Source: an uncultured Megasphaera sp. (lineage in GTDB: Bacteria > Bacillota > Negativicutes > Veillonellales > Megasphaeraceae). Taken from it: 64,000 bases of DNA. Of this stretch, positions 42,523 to 51,633 are shown piece after piece; position 1 is the first letter of the stretch, and the number at the start of each line of letters is the position of its first letter. The notes under the pieces were generated by a model. It was not told the origin of the DNA, did no database searches, and saw nothing but the letters and a program-made list of their open reading frames with translations. The position numbers and the translations under genes were made by a program. The stretch covers positions 1 to 64,000 of the forward strand of contig NZ_UQBH01000008.1 in the NCBI RefSeq assembly GCF_900539295.1. Direction: 5' to 3'.

Positions 42523-42559
42523 CGTCTTGTGGACATAGTCCGTTCACAAGACGTTTTTT
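42523..42559 (+). terminator. Terminator of pyrKD
   Basis: CGTCTTGTG/CACAAGACG perfect stem followed by six T. Confidence 0.92.
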
Positions 42560-42621
42560 GTTGTCATGAAATATTGCCGCAGCATGATTGTGCCGCCTTA
42601 TTTTTATCTTCAAGGCGACAT

Positions 42622-42658
42622 AAAAAAGACATGAACAAGAGATAACCCTGTTCATGTC
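42622..42658 (-). terminator. Terminator of metNI
   Basis: GACATGAACA/TGTTCATGTC stem; on the minus strand followed by TTTTTT. Confidence 0.92.
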
Positions 42659-42675
42659 TATGGTTGGCAGATGTT

Positions 42676-43329
42676 TTATTTCTTATTCTTTTTATGCGAT
42701 GCCAGGTCTCCGCCGTACTGGATGAGGTTGACGACGACGATGAGGATGATGATCGTCGCCAGCATGACGTCGGGACGGAAGCGCTGGTAGCCGTAGCGGA
42801 TGGCGATATCACCGAGACCGCCGCCGCCGATAGCACCGGCCATGGCCGATGCGCCGATGAGGTTGACGATGAGGACCGTAACGTTGTTGATGATCGTCGG
42901 CAAAGCTTCCGGCAGGAGGACCTTGCGGATGATCTGGAAGGGCGTAGCGCCCATGGATTCAGCGGCTTCGACGAGGCCGTAATCGACGTCGCGGATCGAC
43001 GTTTCGACGAGGCGGCTGAGGAAGGGGATAGCGACGATGGTCAATGGGACGCAGGCCGCTGCTGTGCCGATAGACGTGCCGGCAATGAGACGGGTCAAGG
43101 GGATGATGGCCACCATGAGGATGATAAAAGGCACGGAACGGATGATGTTGACGATGGTGCCTAAAATCCGGTTGATGAAGAGGTTTTGCAGGATGTGCCC
43201 CTTACTGGTCGTAACCAGGGTGACGCCCAGGGGGATGCCGATGATGCCGGCGATGACCGTGGCCACGGCGACCATATAGAACGTTTCTTCAATGCCTTGG
43301 AGCATTAACTTAATGATTTCTTGGGACAT
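42676..43329 (-). CDS. metI: Methionine ABC transporter permease
   Basis: A 217-residue membrane permease of the MetI family with five helices. It starts QEIIKLMLQGIEETFYMVAV, has IIGIPLGVTLVTT, and the coupling loop DYGLVEAAESMGATPFQIIR near residues 130-150. It overlaps the metN end by 20 bases. The binding lipoprotein MetQ is not adjacent; a terminator follows directly. Confidence 0.94.
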   Translation of the reverse strand: MSQEIIKLMLQGIEETFYMVAVATVIAGIIGIPLGVTLVTTSKGHILQNLFINRILGTIVNIIRSVPFIILMVAIIPLTRLIAGTSIGTAAACVPLTIVAIPFLSRLVETSIRDVDYGLVEAAESMGATPFQIIRKVLLPEALPTIINNVTVLIVNLIGASAMAGAIGGGGLGDIAIRYGYQRFRPDVMLATIIILIVVVNLIQYGGDLASHKKNKK

Positions 43330-44353
43330 AACCTAAAACCTCACTTCCTATCGGTAATGTTTTAATATACGAGAAGGCCTTGGCCTGGGTTTCCATATCA
43401 CCCATGATGACGATGATCAAGTAGCCGAAAGGTTCGTCTTGGATGTAGTCGATGTTGCCGTAGAGGACGCTGACCTTAACGTGGAAGGTGCTGACGATTT
43501 CCGAGACGACCGGTTCGTGGGTAGCCTTGCCTTTAAAGCGCAGGCGGACCAGCATGTCGTGGTCCGGCGTCGGCTGGTCGGAGACGCCGAGATTCTTGAT
43601 GCCCGTCGGCAGTTCCATGTTGATGACCGACGTGACGAAGTCCTTCATGGTCTGGGACTGGGGATTGGTGAAGATGTCGACGACGCGGCCCATTTCCTTG
43701 ATGACGCCGCCTTCGATGACGGCTGCCCGATGGCAGATGTTTTGGACGACGGCCATTTCATGGGTAATGATGACGATGGTAATGCCCAGGCGCTGATTGA
43801 TGTCCTGGAGGAGTTCCAAGATGGATTTCGTCGTCTGCGGGTCGAGGGCCGATGTCGCTTCGTCGCAAAGGAGAATTTTGGGATCGCTGGCAAGAGCGCG
43901 GGCGATGCCGACGCGCTGTTTTTGACCGCCTGAGAGCTGAGACGGATAGTTGGCGGCGCGGTCGCTGAGGCCGACCAGTTCCAACAGGGACTCTACTTTT
44001 TTATGGATGACGTCTTTCGAGGCGCCGACCAATTCCAAGGGGAAGGCGATGTTTTCAGCAACCGTCCGCGATGAAAGGAGGTTGAAGTGCTGGAAAATCA
44101 TGCCGATATTTTTGCGTTCGGCCCGAAGCTGGGATTCGCTCATTTTGCACAGGTCTTTGTCGTCGATGATGACTTCGCCGCTGGTCGGTTTTTCCAGCAT
44201 ATTGATGCAGCGGACGAGGGTCGATTTGCCGGCACCGCTCTTGCCGATGATGCCGAAGATCTCGCCGTCTTCGATGGTCAGGTTGATGCCCTTTAAGGCT
44301 TGGATTTGGGCAGCGCCGCCGTAGGTTTTGGTAATGTTCTTTAAGGTAATCAC
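43310..44353 (-). CDS. metN: Methionine ABC transporter ATP-binding protein
   Basis: A 347-residue ATPase: Walker A GKSGAGKSTLVRCINMLEKP, signature LSGGQKQRVGIARAL, Walker B ILLCDEATSALDPQTT, H-loop THEM. The C-terminal 90 residues form the NIL regulatory domain that binds methionine for trans-inhibition. The GTG at 44353 (VITLKNITKTYGG) is used because AAGGAG lies seven bases upstream; a longer open frame runs into the riboswitch. Expression is controlled by the SAM-I riboswitch upstream. Confidence 0.95.
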   Translation of the reverse strand: MITLKNITKTYGGAAQIQALKGINLTIEDGEIFGIIGKSGAGKSTLVRCINMLEKPTSGEVIIDDKDLCKMSESQLRAERKNIGMIFQHFNLLSSRTVAENIAFPLELVGASKDVIHKKVESLLELVGLSDRAANYPSQLSGGQKQRVGIARALASDPKILLCDEATSALDPQTTKSILELLQDINQRLGITIVIITHEMAVVQNICHRAAVIEGGVIKEMGRVVDIFTNPQSQTMKDFVTSVINMELPTGIKNLGVSDQPTPDHDMLVRLRFKGKATHEPVVSEIVSTFHVKVSVLYGNIDYIQDEPFGYLIIVIMGDMETQAKAFSYIKTLPIGSEVLGYVPRNH

Positions 44354-44395
44354 AGTATCACTCCTTGAGCCAGGCGTACAGGGGAAAAAGACAAT

Positions 44396-44540
44396 AAAAA
44401 AGGCCGTCATGCAGATGACGGCCGTCAATACGGAGTTACTTCATCTGTCGGAATGTTCCGGTGGACTTGGCACCTTCCCGAATGGGGGTTGCCGCAGCGT
44501 CATCGGGCCAGTCCCTCAGCTGCTCTGGATGAAAGGTATA
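44396..44540 (-). promoter_or_regulatory. SAM-I (S-box) riboswitch with terminator
   Basis: Read on the minus strand the conserved S-box core is clear: CAGAG, GCTGAGGGACTGGCCC, GATGACGCTGCGGCAACC, GGTGCCAAGTCC and the closing GATGAAG pairing CTTTCATC. The terminator GGCCGTCAT/ATGACGGCC (44402-44423) is followed by TTTTTT. CAGATGA at the 3' side of P1 can instead pair TCATCTG of the terminator, giving the antiterminator. SAM binding would stop transcription of metNI. Confidence 0.96.
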
Positions 44541-44556
44541 TCGTTTGTTGCAACTT

Positions 44557-44585
44557 ATAATAGCACGGCTTTTTGCCGTTGTCAA
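44557..44585 (-). promoter_or_regulatory. Promoter of the SAM riboswitch-metNI unit
   Basis: Minus strand TTGACA (44580-44585), 17-bp spacer, TATTAT (44557-44562). Confidence 0.88.
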
Positions 44586-44595
44586 TAAGTAATCT

Positions 44596-45828
44596 TTACT
44601 CGGCCCAGTTTCCGTTAGTGAATACCGGAACGACAGTGCCGTCTTTTTTTAGGCCTGTAATGGTAAGGTCCTTCGAGCCGACCATGAAGTCGACGTGAAT
44701 CATGGAGTCGTTGAGACCGGCTTTAGAAAGGCCTTCTTTGTCGAGTTCCGTGCCGCCTTCAAGGCAGGTCGGGTACGACGCGCCCAGGGCTAAATGGCAG
44801 GAGGCATTTTCATCGAATAAGGTTTCGTAGAATAAGATGCCCGACAGGGAAATGGGCGACGCGTAGGGGATGAGGGCAACTTCGCCGAGGCGGCCGGCTC
44901 CTTCATCGACGGCGACGAGTTTCTGTAAGACATCTTCGCCGATTTCGGCAGCGGCGTCGACGACTTTACCGTCCTTAAAGGTCAGGCGGAAGCGGTCGAT
45001 GGTATTGCCGTTGTAAACGAGGGGCCGCGTGCTGTACACCGTGCCGTTGACGGCGTCGGCTTTCGGCGCCGAATAGATTTCTTCCGTCGGTACGTTGGCG
45101 TTGAATAAGATGCCCGTTTCCGTTTTTTCCATGCCGCCCTGCCAAATATGGTTATCCGGAAGGCCGACGGTGAGGTCCGTTCCCAGGCTGTTGGTGTAGT
45201 GGAGGCTGGTGAAGTGCTGGTTGGTCATCCACGTCCGGCGGTTTTTGAGATTCGAGAGGTGTTCGTCCCAGTCGGCCAAGGGGGCTTTTCCGTCGGCTCG
45301 GGACGATTGGAGAATCTGATTCCACAGGGCGTTATAGGCCTTGTCTGCGTCAAGATCAGGATATAGGAGCTTGGCCCAAACGGCACTCGGTACAGCGGCG
45401 ACGAGCCACGTCGTCTTGGAGGCCATCATGCCGTCGATATATTCTTTTAAGGCGGCGTTGTGGGCCTTTTGCTGGGCGAAGATCTTCTTCGTATCGATGC
45501 CGCTCAGGAGTTTGGGATTGGCCGAAATGAGACTGAGGAAGGCGGCTTTTTTATGGTAGTAATGGAGGCTGAAGTCGCGGCGCCAGTCCGGCAGGGACTC
45601 GAAGGACGACAGGTCTTCGTGTTCGTAGCGAAGGCGGGTCATGTCGTCCGAGCGCCAGTTGGCGACGACTTCCGAGGCTCCGGCCGCATAGGCTTCCTTT
45701 GTCAGCAAGGTGACGAAGTCGTGGGCTTCGACGGGGGCATTGATGACTAAGGTCTGCCCTTTCTGTATATTGAGGCCTTTTTGCAGTAAGACCTTGGCAT
45801 AGGCCGTTAATTGTGTCGTAGTTGGCAT
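44596..45828 (-). CDS. Aminopeptidase, M29 family
   Basis: A 410-residue metallo-aminopeptidase of the AmpS/PepS type, removing N-terminal residues from peptides in the cytoplasm. Likely metal ligands appear in PTEEIYSAP, GEVALIP, CHLALG and MIHVDFMVGS. The NGTVYSTRPLVYNGNTID segment is typical. The ATG at 45828 follows AAGGAG; a TTG three codons earlier lies at that site. Its end is close to the metN promoter, with no terminator seen between. Confidence 0.92.
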   Translation of the reverse strand: MPTTTQLTAYAKVLLQKGLNIQKGQTLVINAPVEAHDFVTLLTKEAYAAGASEVVANWRSDDMTRLRYEHEDLSSFESLPDWRRDFSLHYYHKKAAFLSLISANPKLLSGIDTKKIFAQQKAHNAALKEYIDGMMASKTTWLVAAVPSAVWAKLLYPDLDADKAYNALWNQILQSSRADGKAPLADWDEHLSNLKNRRTWMTNQHFTSLHYTNSLGTDLTVGLPDNHIWQGGMEKTETGILFNANVPTEEIYSAPKADAVNGTVYSTRPLVYNGNTIDRFRLTFKDGKVVDAAAEIGEDVLQKLVAVDEGAGRLGEVALIPYASPISLSGILFYETLFDENASCHLALGASYPTCLEGGTELDKEGLSKAGLNDSMIHVDFMVGSKDLTITGLKKDGTVVPVFTNGNWAE

Positions 45829-45852
45829 ATGAATCAACTCCTTATAGATGTA

Positions 45853-47187
45853 TTATAGACGCCAGGCGGTATGTTTCCACAGGCGCCAGTTGAGGGCGGC
45901 GGCGTTGATGGCCAGGCTGATGATCAGGCTGAGCCAGTAGCCGTACGGGCCGTAGGGCGTGAGATGGGCCATGGCGTAGCCCATGGGGATACTGATGAAC
46001 CAGTAGGTGATGAAGGCTACGTAGGTGATGATGCGCACGTCTTTATAGCCGCGCAGGATGCCTTGGACCGGCGTCCCCATGGCATCGCAGAAGGCGAAGG
46101 CTACGGCGCATAAGATGAAGCTGCGCAGGGCCCAGAGGGTATCCTTATCGGTCGTGAACAAGGCGGCAATGTCGTCGACGAAGACGTAGGTGAAGAGGGT
46201 GACGCCGACGGCGATGATGAGGGCCGTGAGCTGACAGAGGACGGCATACTGCCGGGCACCGTGGTAATTTTTAGCACCGACTTCATAGCCGATGACGATA
46301 GTCGCTGCCAGGCTGATGCTCCAGGGAATGGTATAGGTCAACGTCGTGAAGCTGATAGCAGCCTGGTTGGCGGCCAGATATAAGGTGCCGAATTCGGTCA
46401 TCAACAGGCCGACGATGGAAAAGAGGCTGGTCTCACAGAAGACGGCGATGAAAATGGGAATGCCGAGTTCCAATTGATGGTAGGCGTGATGCCAGCTGAA
46501 GGGCCTCAGGTGCTTCCACAGACCGTATGAGCGAAAGGGTTCCATAAAGGTCAGGACGGCGACGAAGAGGAGAAAAGAAATCCATGACGCAATGGTGATG
46601 GCATAGCCCGTTCCGATGCCGCCCATGGCCGGAATGGGACCGGCGCCGAAGATGAGAAGCCGGAAAAGAATGATCGTGAGAACCAAATTGGTCATGAGTA
46701 TGGCCATCGATACCTGGGTCTTGCCGTGGGCGTCGACGACGTAGCGCATCGTCGCTTGGAGACAGATGGGAACGAGTCCTAAGGCCAGGGCCTTGAGGTA
46801 TTCCCAGGCAATATAGTGAACCTTGGGCTCAAGGGTCAGAAAGTCGAGGAAGGGCGGCAGCAGGAGATAGCCTGCCAGGAAGATGAAGGCCGTAAAGGCC
46901 AAGCTCAGGTAGAGACTCTGCATGATGTAGATGGGAATCTCTTCCGTCTTCTTGGCGCCCCTTAGCTGGGCGATGATCGGCGAGATGCCGAAGAAGATGC
47001 CGCACAGGCCAGCAAAGACGGGAATCCAGACGTTGACGGCGACGGCGACGCCGGCCAAATCGACGGTACCGGCGCGGCCGCTGAAAATGGAGCTGAAGAC
47101 CGACGTGCCGACTTGGGCCATCTGGGTCAGGAGCAGGGGAAAGAATAAGGTCAGGAAATGACGCCATTGGTGAAGCTGGGGGAACAT
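45853..47187 (-). CDS. MATE-family efflux transporter
   Basis: A 444-residue exporter with twelve membrane segments in two repeats, coupling export of cationic drugs or metabolites to sodium or proton entry. Seen: LFFPLLLTQMAQVGTSVFSS, VDLAGVAVAVNVWIPVFAGL, and GYAITIASWISFLL; the second half starts near LELGIPIFIAVFCETSLFS. This layout matches the NorM-like subgroup. AAGGAGG precedes ATG. 24 bases separate it from the downstream aminopeptidase. Confidence 0.92.
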   Translation of the reverse strand: MFPQLHQWRHFLTLFFPLLLTQMAQVGTSVFSSIFSGRAGTVDLAGVAVAVNVWIPVFAGLCGIFFGISPIIAQLRGAKKTEEIPIYIMQSLYLSLAFTAFIFLAGYLLLPPFLDFLTLEPKVHYIAWEYLKALALGLVPICLQATMRYVVDAHGKTQVSMAILMTNLVLTIILFRLLIFGAGPIPAMGGIGTGYAITIASWISFLLFVAVLTFMEPFRSYGLWKHLRPFSWHHAYHQLELGIPIFIAVFCETSLFSIVGLLMTEFGTLYLAANQAAISFTTLTYTIPWSISLAATIVIGYEVGAKNYHGARQYAVLCQLTALIIAVGVTLFTYVFVDDIAALFTTDKDTLWALRSFILCAVAFAFCDAMGTPVQGILRGYKDVRIITYVAFITYWFISIPMGYAMAHLTPYGPYGYWLSLIISLAINAAALNWRLWKHTAWRL

Positions 47188-47204
47188 GAATACCTCCTTA
47201 TACG

Positions 47205-47238
47205 AAAAAAGCGTTGCCCTTAAATGACAACGCTTTTT
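47205..47238. terminator. Terminator of rpsT
   Basis: AAAAAAGCGTTG/CAACGCTTTTT stem between rpsT and the MATE gene; T runs on both strands. Confidence 0.85.
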
Positions 47239-47250
47239 CTACAGTTCAAC

Positions 47251-47517
47251 TTATTTGCCCATCGCATTGACTTTGGAAGCCAAACGGGATTTTTTACGAG
47301 CTGCCGTATTTTTATGGAGAACGCCTTTACGTGCGGCGCTATCAATTACGCTGCTAGCTTTATCAAATGCCTGTTTTACAGCATCAGCGTCACCACCGAG
47401 GATAGCTTCGTTCGTACGGCGGATAGCGGTATGAACCGAAGATTTTACTCGAGAGTTAGCTGCATGACGAGCTGCGTCTTTTTCCATCGTTTTCATGTTG
47501 GATTTAATCTGCGGCAA
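47251..47517 (-). CDS. rpsT: 30S ribosomal protein S20
   Basis: An 88-residue basic helical protein (PQIKSNMKTMEKDAARHAAN, ARKGVLHKNTAARKKSRL) of the bS20 family, binding 16S rRNA near the base of the subunit. The likely start is TTG 47517, which gives the standard length; GGGAGGT lies upstream and a GTG nine bases earlier overlaps it. Confidence 0.95.
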   Translation of the reverse strand: MPQIKSNMKTMEKDAARHAANSRVKSSVHTAIRRTNEAILGGDADAVKQAFDKASSVIDSAARKGVLHKNTAARKKSRLASKVNAMGK

Positions 47518-47555
47518 TGGATTCACCTCCCTAATTTACAAGAACACTAGAAAAA

Positions 47556-47584
47556 ATTTTACCATATGCCACAGAAAAAATCAA
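47556..47584 (-). promoter_or_regulatory. Promoter of rpsT
   Basis: Minus strand TTGATT (47579-47584), 17-bp spacer, TAAAAT (47556-47561). Confidence 0.75.
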
Positions 47585-47607
47585 TAGTTTTTTTGCAGGA
47601 CATGCGA

Positions 47608-48573
47608 TTAGGCTTTACCTTCCGAACCGAGGACGGCTTTGATCTTATGCGCTACGATGTCGTGAACGAACTGACGGCCGTCGGTCAGGTACTGACGCGG
47701 GTCGAAGTGGTCCGGATGCTGAGCCATGTGCTGGCGGATGCCGGCAGTCAGGCCGAGACGGAGGTCGGAGTCGATGTTGATCTTGCAGACCGACAGGGAA
47801 GCAGCTTTGCGGAGCTGATCTTCAGGGATGCCGACAGCATCAGCCAGGTCGCCGCCGTTGGCATTGATGATTTTGACGTATTCCGGTACGACCGAGGAAG
47901 CACCGTGGAGTACGATCGGGAAGCCAGGCAGGCGTTTGGAAACGTCTTCGAGGATGTCGAAGCGAAGCGTCGGCGGTACGAGAACGCCGTCTGCGTTGCG
48001 CGTGCACTGTTCCGGAGTGAATTTGAATGCGCCGTGGCTGGTGCCGATAGCGATAGCCAAGGAATCGACGCCCGTGCGGGATACGAATTCTTCGACTTCT
48101 TCCGGACGGGTGTAGTGAGCTTCTTCAGCCGAGACGTTGACATCGTCTTCGATGCCGGCCAGCTGACCGAGTTCGCCTTCGACGACGACGCCCTTGGAAT
48201 GAGCGTATTCAACGACTTTTTTCGTCAAAGCGATATTGTCTTCGAAAGAATGTTTGGAGCCGTCGATCATAACGGAGGTAAATCCGCTGTCGATGCAGTC
48301 TTTGCAGGTTTCAAAGTCAGCACCGTGGTCGAGGTGAAGGGCGATGGGGAGATCGTAATCTTCCAGGGCTGCGGCTACGAGATGTTTCAAGTACGACGGT
48401 TTCGCATATTTGCGGGCACCGGCCGAAGCCTGAAGGATGATCGGGGATTTCAATTCAGCAGCGGCTTCTGTAACGGCCTGGACGATTTCCATGTTGTTGA
48501 TGTTGAATGCACCGATGGCATAGTGGCCTTCATAGGCTTTTTTAAACATTTCTGTAGTTCCAATTAATGGCAT
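47608..48573 (-). CDS. fba: Class II fructose-bisphosphate aldolase
   Basis: A 321-residue zinc enzyme splitting fructose 1,6-bisphosphate. Zinc ligands and motifs: IALHLDHGADFETCKDCIDS, VVEGELGQLAGIEDD, GTSHGAFKF, IVLHGASSVV and KINIDSDLRL with the substrate loop. Length fits the short class II (FbaA-like group found in clostridia and Negativicutes). AGGAGGAATGT precedes the ATG. It lies 36 bases after the pseudouridine synthase gene and may be read through with it. Confidence 0.96.
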   Translation of the reverse strand: MPLIGTTEMFKKAYEGHYAIGAFNINNMEIVQAVTEAAAELKSPIILQASAGARKYAKPSYLKHLVAAALEDYDLPIALHLDHGADFETCKDCIDSGFTSVMIDGSKHSFEDNIALTKKVVEYAHSKGVVVEGELGQLAGIEDDVNVSAEEAHYTRPEEVEEFVSRTGVDSLAIAIGTSHGAFKFTPEQCTRNADGVLVPPTLRFDILEDVSKRLPGFPIVLHGASSVVPEYVKIINANGGDLADAVGIPEDQLRKAASLSVCKINIDSDLRLGLTAGIRQHMAQHPDHFDPRQYLTDGRQFVHDIVAHKIKAVLGSEGKA

Positions 48574-48609
48574 GTTTACATTCCTCCTACAAATACGTAT
48601 ATAATAGTT

Positions 48610-49491
48610 TTAGTGTATATAATTCCAGCCGGCCTGGCGGACGAGGGCGTCCATATCTTCAGGCAGCCGGGAATTAACGGTAATGAAGCGATGGGTCATG
48701 GGGTGGGTAAACTGCAGACAGTAGGCATGGAGAGCCTGGCGCTGCATGAGGCGGCGGGAACCGCCGTAGAGGTCGTCCCCTAAGAGAGGATAGCCGAGAT
48801 AACTGCTGTGAACCCGAATCTGATGGGTCCGTCCGGTGTGTAAAAGGACCTGGAGCAGACTGTAGTCGTCGCCAGCGGCGAGACAGGTAAAATCAGAGTG
48901 GGCCGGCTTGCCGTCTTGGCGGACGCAGCGGGTAATGATGCTGTCGGGACATCTTCCGATAGGGGCGTGTACAGTTGTGACCCGCGCAGGGTATCGTCCC
49001 TGACAGAGTGCGAGGTACAAGCGCCTGTAACTGAGGTCCTGCTTGTCAAAGGCGTATTGAATTTGCGGCTCTTTGGCGACCATGCATAAGCCCGACGTGT
49101 TTTTATCCAGGCGGTGCATGGGATGGTACGAGCAGTGCTGACCGGTCCGCTCATAATGATAGGCCACGGCGTTGGCCAAGGTCCCGTCGCGGACGGACGA
49201 TGTCGGATGCATCAGGATGCCTGCCGGTTTATCGATGACCATGAGGTAATCGTCTTCGTAGACGATGCCGATAGGAATCTCCTGTGGGGCGAACTCGTTT
49301 TTGACGGGAATGACGATGGAGACGACATCTCCTTCATGAACGAAGTCGCGCGTTTCAGCAGGCTGGCCGTTGATGGTACAGCTGCCGCTGTGTTTGATGC
49401 GGCGTCTTAATGTGGATGAGACGCCGAAATGTTTCATCGCGCCGCCTACGGTCGTAGGCCGGTGCAGCGGACCGACTGTAAAATGAATCAT
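48610..49491 (-). CDS. RluA-family pseudouridine synthase
   Basis: A 293-residue enzyme isomerising uridine in rRNA or tRNA. An N-terminal S4-like part (LRRRIKHSGSCTINGQPA, EGDVVSIVI) precedes the catalytic domain with the invariant aspartate motif HRLDKNTSGL, RRLYLALCQG, and the TGRTHQIRVH signature. Start ATG 49491 follows AGGGGA; ATGs at 49497 and 49515 are alternatives. The exact target base cannot be assigned from sequence alone. Confidence 0.93.
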   Translation of the reverse strand: MIHFTVGPLHRPTTVGGAMKHFGVSSTLRRRIKHSGSCTINGQPAETRDFVHEGDVVSIVIPVKNEFAPQEIPIGIVYEDDYLMVIDKPAGILMHPTSSVRDGTLANAVAYHYERTGQHCSYHPMHRLDKNTSGLCMVAKEPQIQYAFDKQDLSYRRLYLALCQGRYPARVTTVHAPIGRCPDSIITRCVRQDGKPAHSDFTCLAAGDDYSLLQVLLHTGRTHQIRVHSSYLGYPLLGDDLYGGSRRLMQRQALHAYCLQFTHPMTHRFITVNSRLPEDMDALVRQAGWNYIH

Positions 49492-49658
49492 TGGCATATT
49501 CCCCTGTGTTGGCATTGTCTACCCTTATTATACCCAATAGAAATAAATAAATCCACATATTTCAGGAAAAGATGTGGGCTATATTTTAGCCCGCAAGCAA
49601 GGAAATATGCTGATTATGGAGAAAAGCGCGAAAAAAATGGCTGTTGCGAAAAGGAAAC

Positions 49659-49686
49659 TTGACGCTATGCGTCGAAATAGTATAAC
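49659..49686 (+). promoter_or_regulatory. Promoter of dnaG-rpoD
   Basis: TTGACG (49659-49664), 16-bp spacer, TATAAC (49681-49686). The rest of 49492-49815 between the divergent genes shows no other clear element. Confidence 0.6.
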
Positions 49687-49815
49687 ATAGAAAGGCTATG
49701 TATCCGTTTTTGGCATTTACGCCAAAATGGTCTTTCAAAAAGAAGGAATTGGACAGGTTGATAGAGAATATATAAATACATCAGCTTATTATTGAAATGA
49801 AGCAGGTGATAGTGA

Positions 49816-51609
49816 GTGAAACGGTTTTCCAGCGAATTTATTGAACAGGTTCGCCAGGCGAATGACATCGTCAGCGTCATCTCGGATTATGTCTCGCTGA
49901 ACCGGCGGGGCCGCAATTTTTGGGCCTGCTGTCCTTTTCATAATGAAAAGACGGCGTCCTTCAGCGTCACAGCCGATAAGGGATTTTTCTACTGCTTTGG
50001 CTGTCATGCCCACGGCGATGTCTTTCAGTTTATCATGAAAAAAGAAAACCTTTCCTTTTCAGACGCCGTCGAACGGTTGGCCGAACGGGCCCATATAGCC
50101 CTGCCCGTCGTCGAACGGTCGGCTGAAGAAATAGCCCGCGATAAACTGCGGGACAGGCTCTATGAAATCAATGAAATGGCAGGGAATTTCTTCCACAACT
50201 GCCTGGTTAAGACCCATTACGGCGAGCCGGGGCTGGCCTATTTCCATAAGCGTCATGTATCGGACGATACGATTGACGCCTTTAAGCTGGGCTTCGCACC
50301 GGACAGCTGGGACAAGCTGACCGGCGCCTTTATGAAAAAGGGCGTCACCGGCAAAGAATTAGTCGCCCTGGGTCTGGCAAAAGAAAAAAACGGGCACTTT
50401 TACGACGCTTTCCGCGGCCGGGTCATGTTTCCCATCCGCGACGGCCGCAGCCGCATCGTCGGTTTCGGCGGCCGCGTCCTCGACGACAGCAAGCCCAAAT
50501 ACCTCAATTCACCGGAAACGCCGATCTTCAACAAAAGACGGCTCCTCTTTGCCATGGATATAGCCCATAAGGCTATCTATGAAGAGGGGCGGGCCGTTCT
50601 GGTCGAAGGTTATATGGACGTCATTTCGGCTCACAACCGGGGCATTCACAACGTCGTCGCATCCTTGGGGACATCCTTTACAGATGAACAGGCACGGCTC
50701 CTGCAGCGTCAGGCCAAAGAACTCGTCCTGGCTTACGATATGGACGGCGCCGGCCGTCAGGCAACGCAGCGGGCCATGACCATCGTCAGAGGCCTCGGCA
50801 TGCACATCCGCATCCTGTCCCTGCCCCAGGGCAAGGACCCCGATGAATACATCAATGCTGCCGGGCCGGAAAAATTCCGCGAAGCCGTCGTCGACGCCCC
50901 CAATGTGCTGGACTACATGCTCCAGCGGGCCCTCTCCCTTTATGATGGGACGACCCTTGAAGGGAAGTCGTCCATTACGGCTATGGTCCTGCCCGTCGTG
51001 GCAGCCGTCGACAACCGGGTCCTCTTAGAGGCTTTTTTGAAAAAGTTGGCCGGCCAGCTGCAAATCGGTGAAGACGCCGTTCGCAGTGAATTTAATAAAT
51101 ACGTCGCAGCCCATCCGGAGGCGGGACAACAGCAGGTCGTCATCTCGCCGTCCGTATCGAAGCACAACGCCGCTGCCCGCGGTACGGGATCGATGGCAGT
51201 CGCTGAAGAAAACATCCTGCGCTTTCTTCTGGAAAAGCCCGCTGCCTGTGACCGCATTGCCGCCAAAGTGGATGCGTCGGTCTTTTCCGATGAACGGCGC
51301 CGCCGTATTTATCAAATTATATTAGATACATATGCACACCAAGGGATGTACACACTACATGACATCCAGCAAAAATTAACTCCTGAGGAGGCCGAAGAAG
51401 TTGCACGAATTATGGTTCTGCAAGATGTCCCGTTGGACGAAGCTGTCTTGATGGATTACGTCAAGCGATTTCGCCTGGCGGACTTGCAAAAACAGTACCT
51501 CGAACACAGCCGCCTGGCTGCCGGGTACAGCCGCACCGGCGATGCAAGATTGGCAGCTGAACTTGCCATCTGCAAAAAAATTAATGATGAAATGAAGCAA
51601 TGGTCTTAA
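49816..51609 (+). CDS. dnaG: DNA primase
   Basis: A 597-residue primase making RNA primers at the fork. The zinc ribbon (CHC2) is CCPFHNEKTASFSV...FYCFGCHAHGDVF near residues 38-67. The TOPRIM core has LVEGYMDVISAHNRGI (catalytic Glu) and LAYDMDGAGRQAT (DxD-like). The C-terminal helicase-binding part, about 450-597, is diverged, as usual. GTG start at 49816 behind GCAGGTGATAGT. Followed by rpoD after 24 bases. Confidence 0.97.
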   Translation: MKRFSSEFIEQVRQANDIVSVISDYVSLNRRGRNFWACCPFHNEKTASFSVTADKGFFYCFGCHAHGDVFQFIMKKENLSFSDAVERLAERAHIALPVVERSAEEIARDKLRDRLYEINEMAGNFFHNCLVKTHYGEPGLAYFHKRHVSDDTIDAFKLGFAPDSWDKLTGAFMKKGVTGKELVALGLAKEKNGHFYDAFRGRVMFPIRDGRSRIVGFGGRVLDDSKPKYLNSPETPIFNKRRLLFAMDIAHKAIYEEGRAVLVEGYMDVISAHNRGIHNVVASLGTSFTDEQARLLQRQAKELVLAYDMDGAGRQATQRAMTIVRGLGMHIRILSLPQGKDPDEYINAAGPEKFREAVVDAPNVLDYMLQRALSLYDGTTLEGKSSITAMVLPVVAAVDNRVLLEAFLKKLAGQLQIGEDAVRSEFNKYVAAHPEAGQQQVVISPSVSKHNAAARGTGSMAVAEENILRFLLEKPAACDRIAAKVDASVFSDERRRRIYQIILDTYAHQGMYTLHDIQQKLTPEEAEEVARIMVLQDVPLDEAVLMDYVKRFRLADLQKQYLEHSRLAAGYSRTGDARLAAELAICKKINDEMKQWS

Positions 51610-51633
51610 GGAGCAGAAAGGAGCCTGTACACC

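Noticed and set aside
43310..43329. Possible frameshift between metN and metI
   Set aside because: The overlap is a normal translational coupling; both proteins are full length.
47566..48567. A 333-codon open frame opposite fba
   Set aside because: The fba protein is certain from its zinc-site motifs; the opposite frame has no family match or ribosome-binding site.
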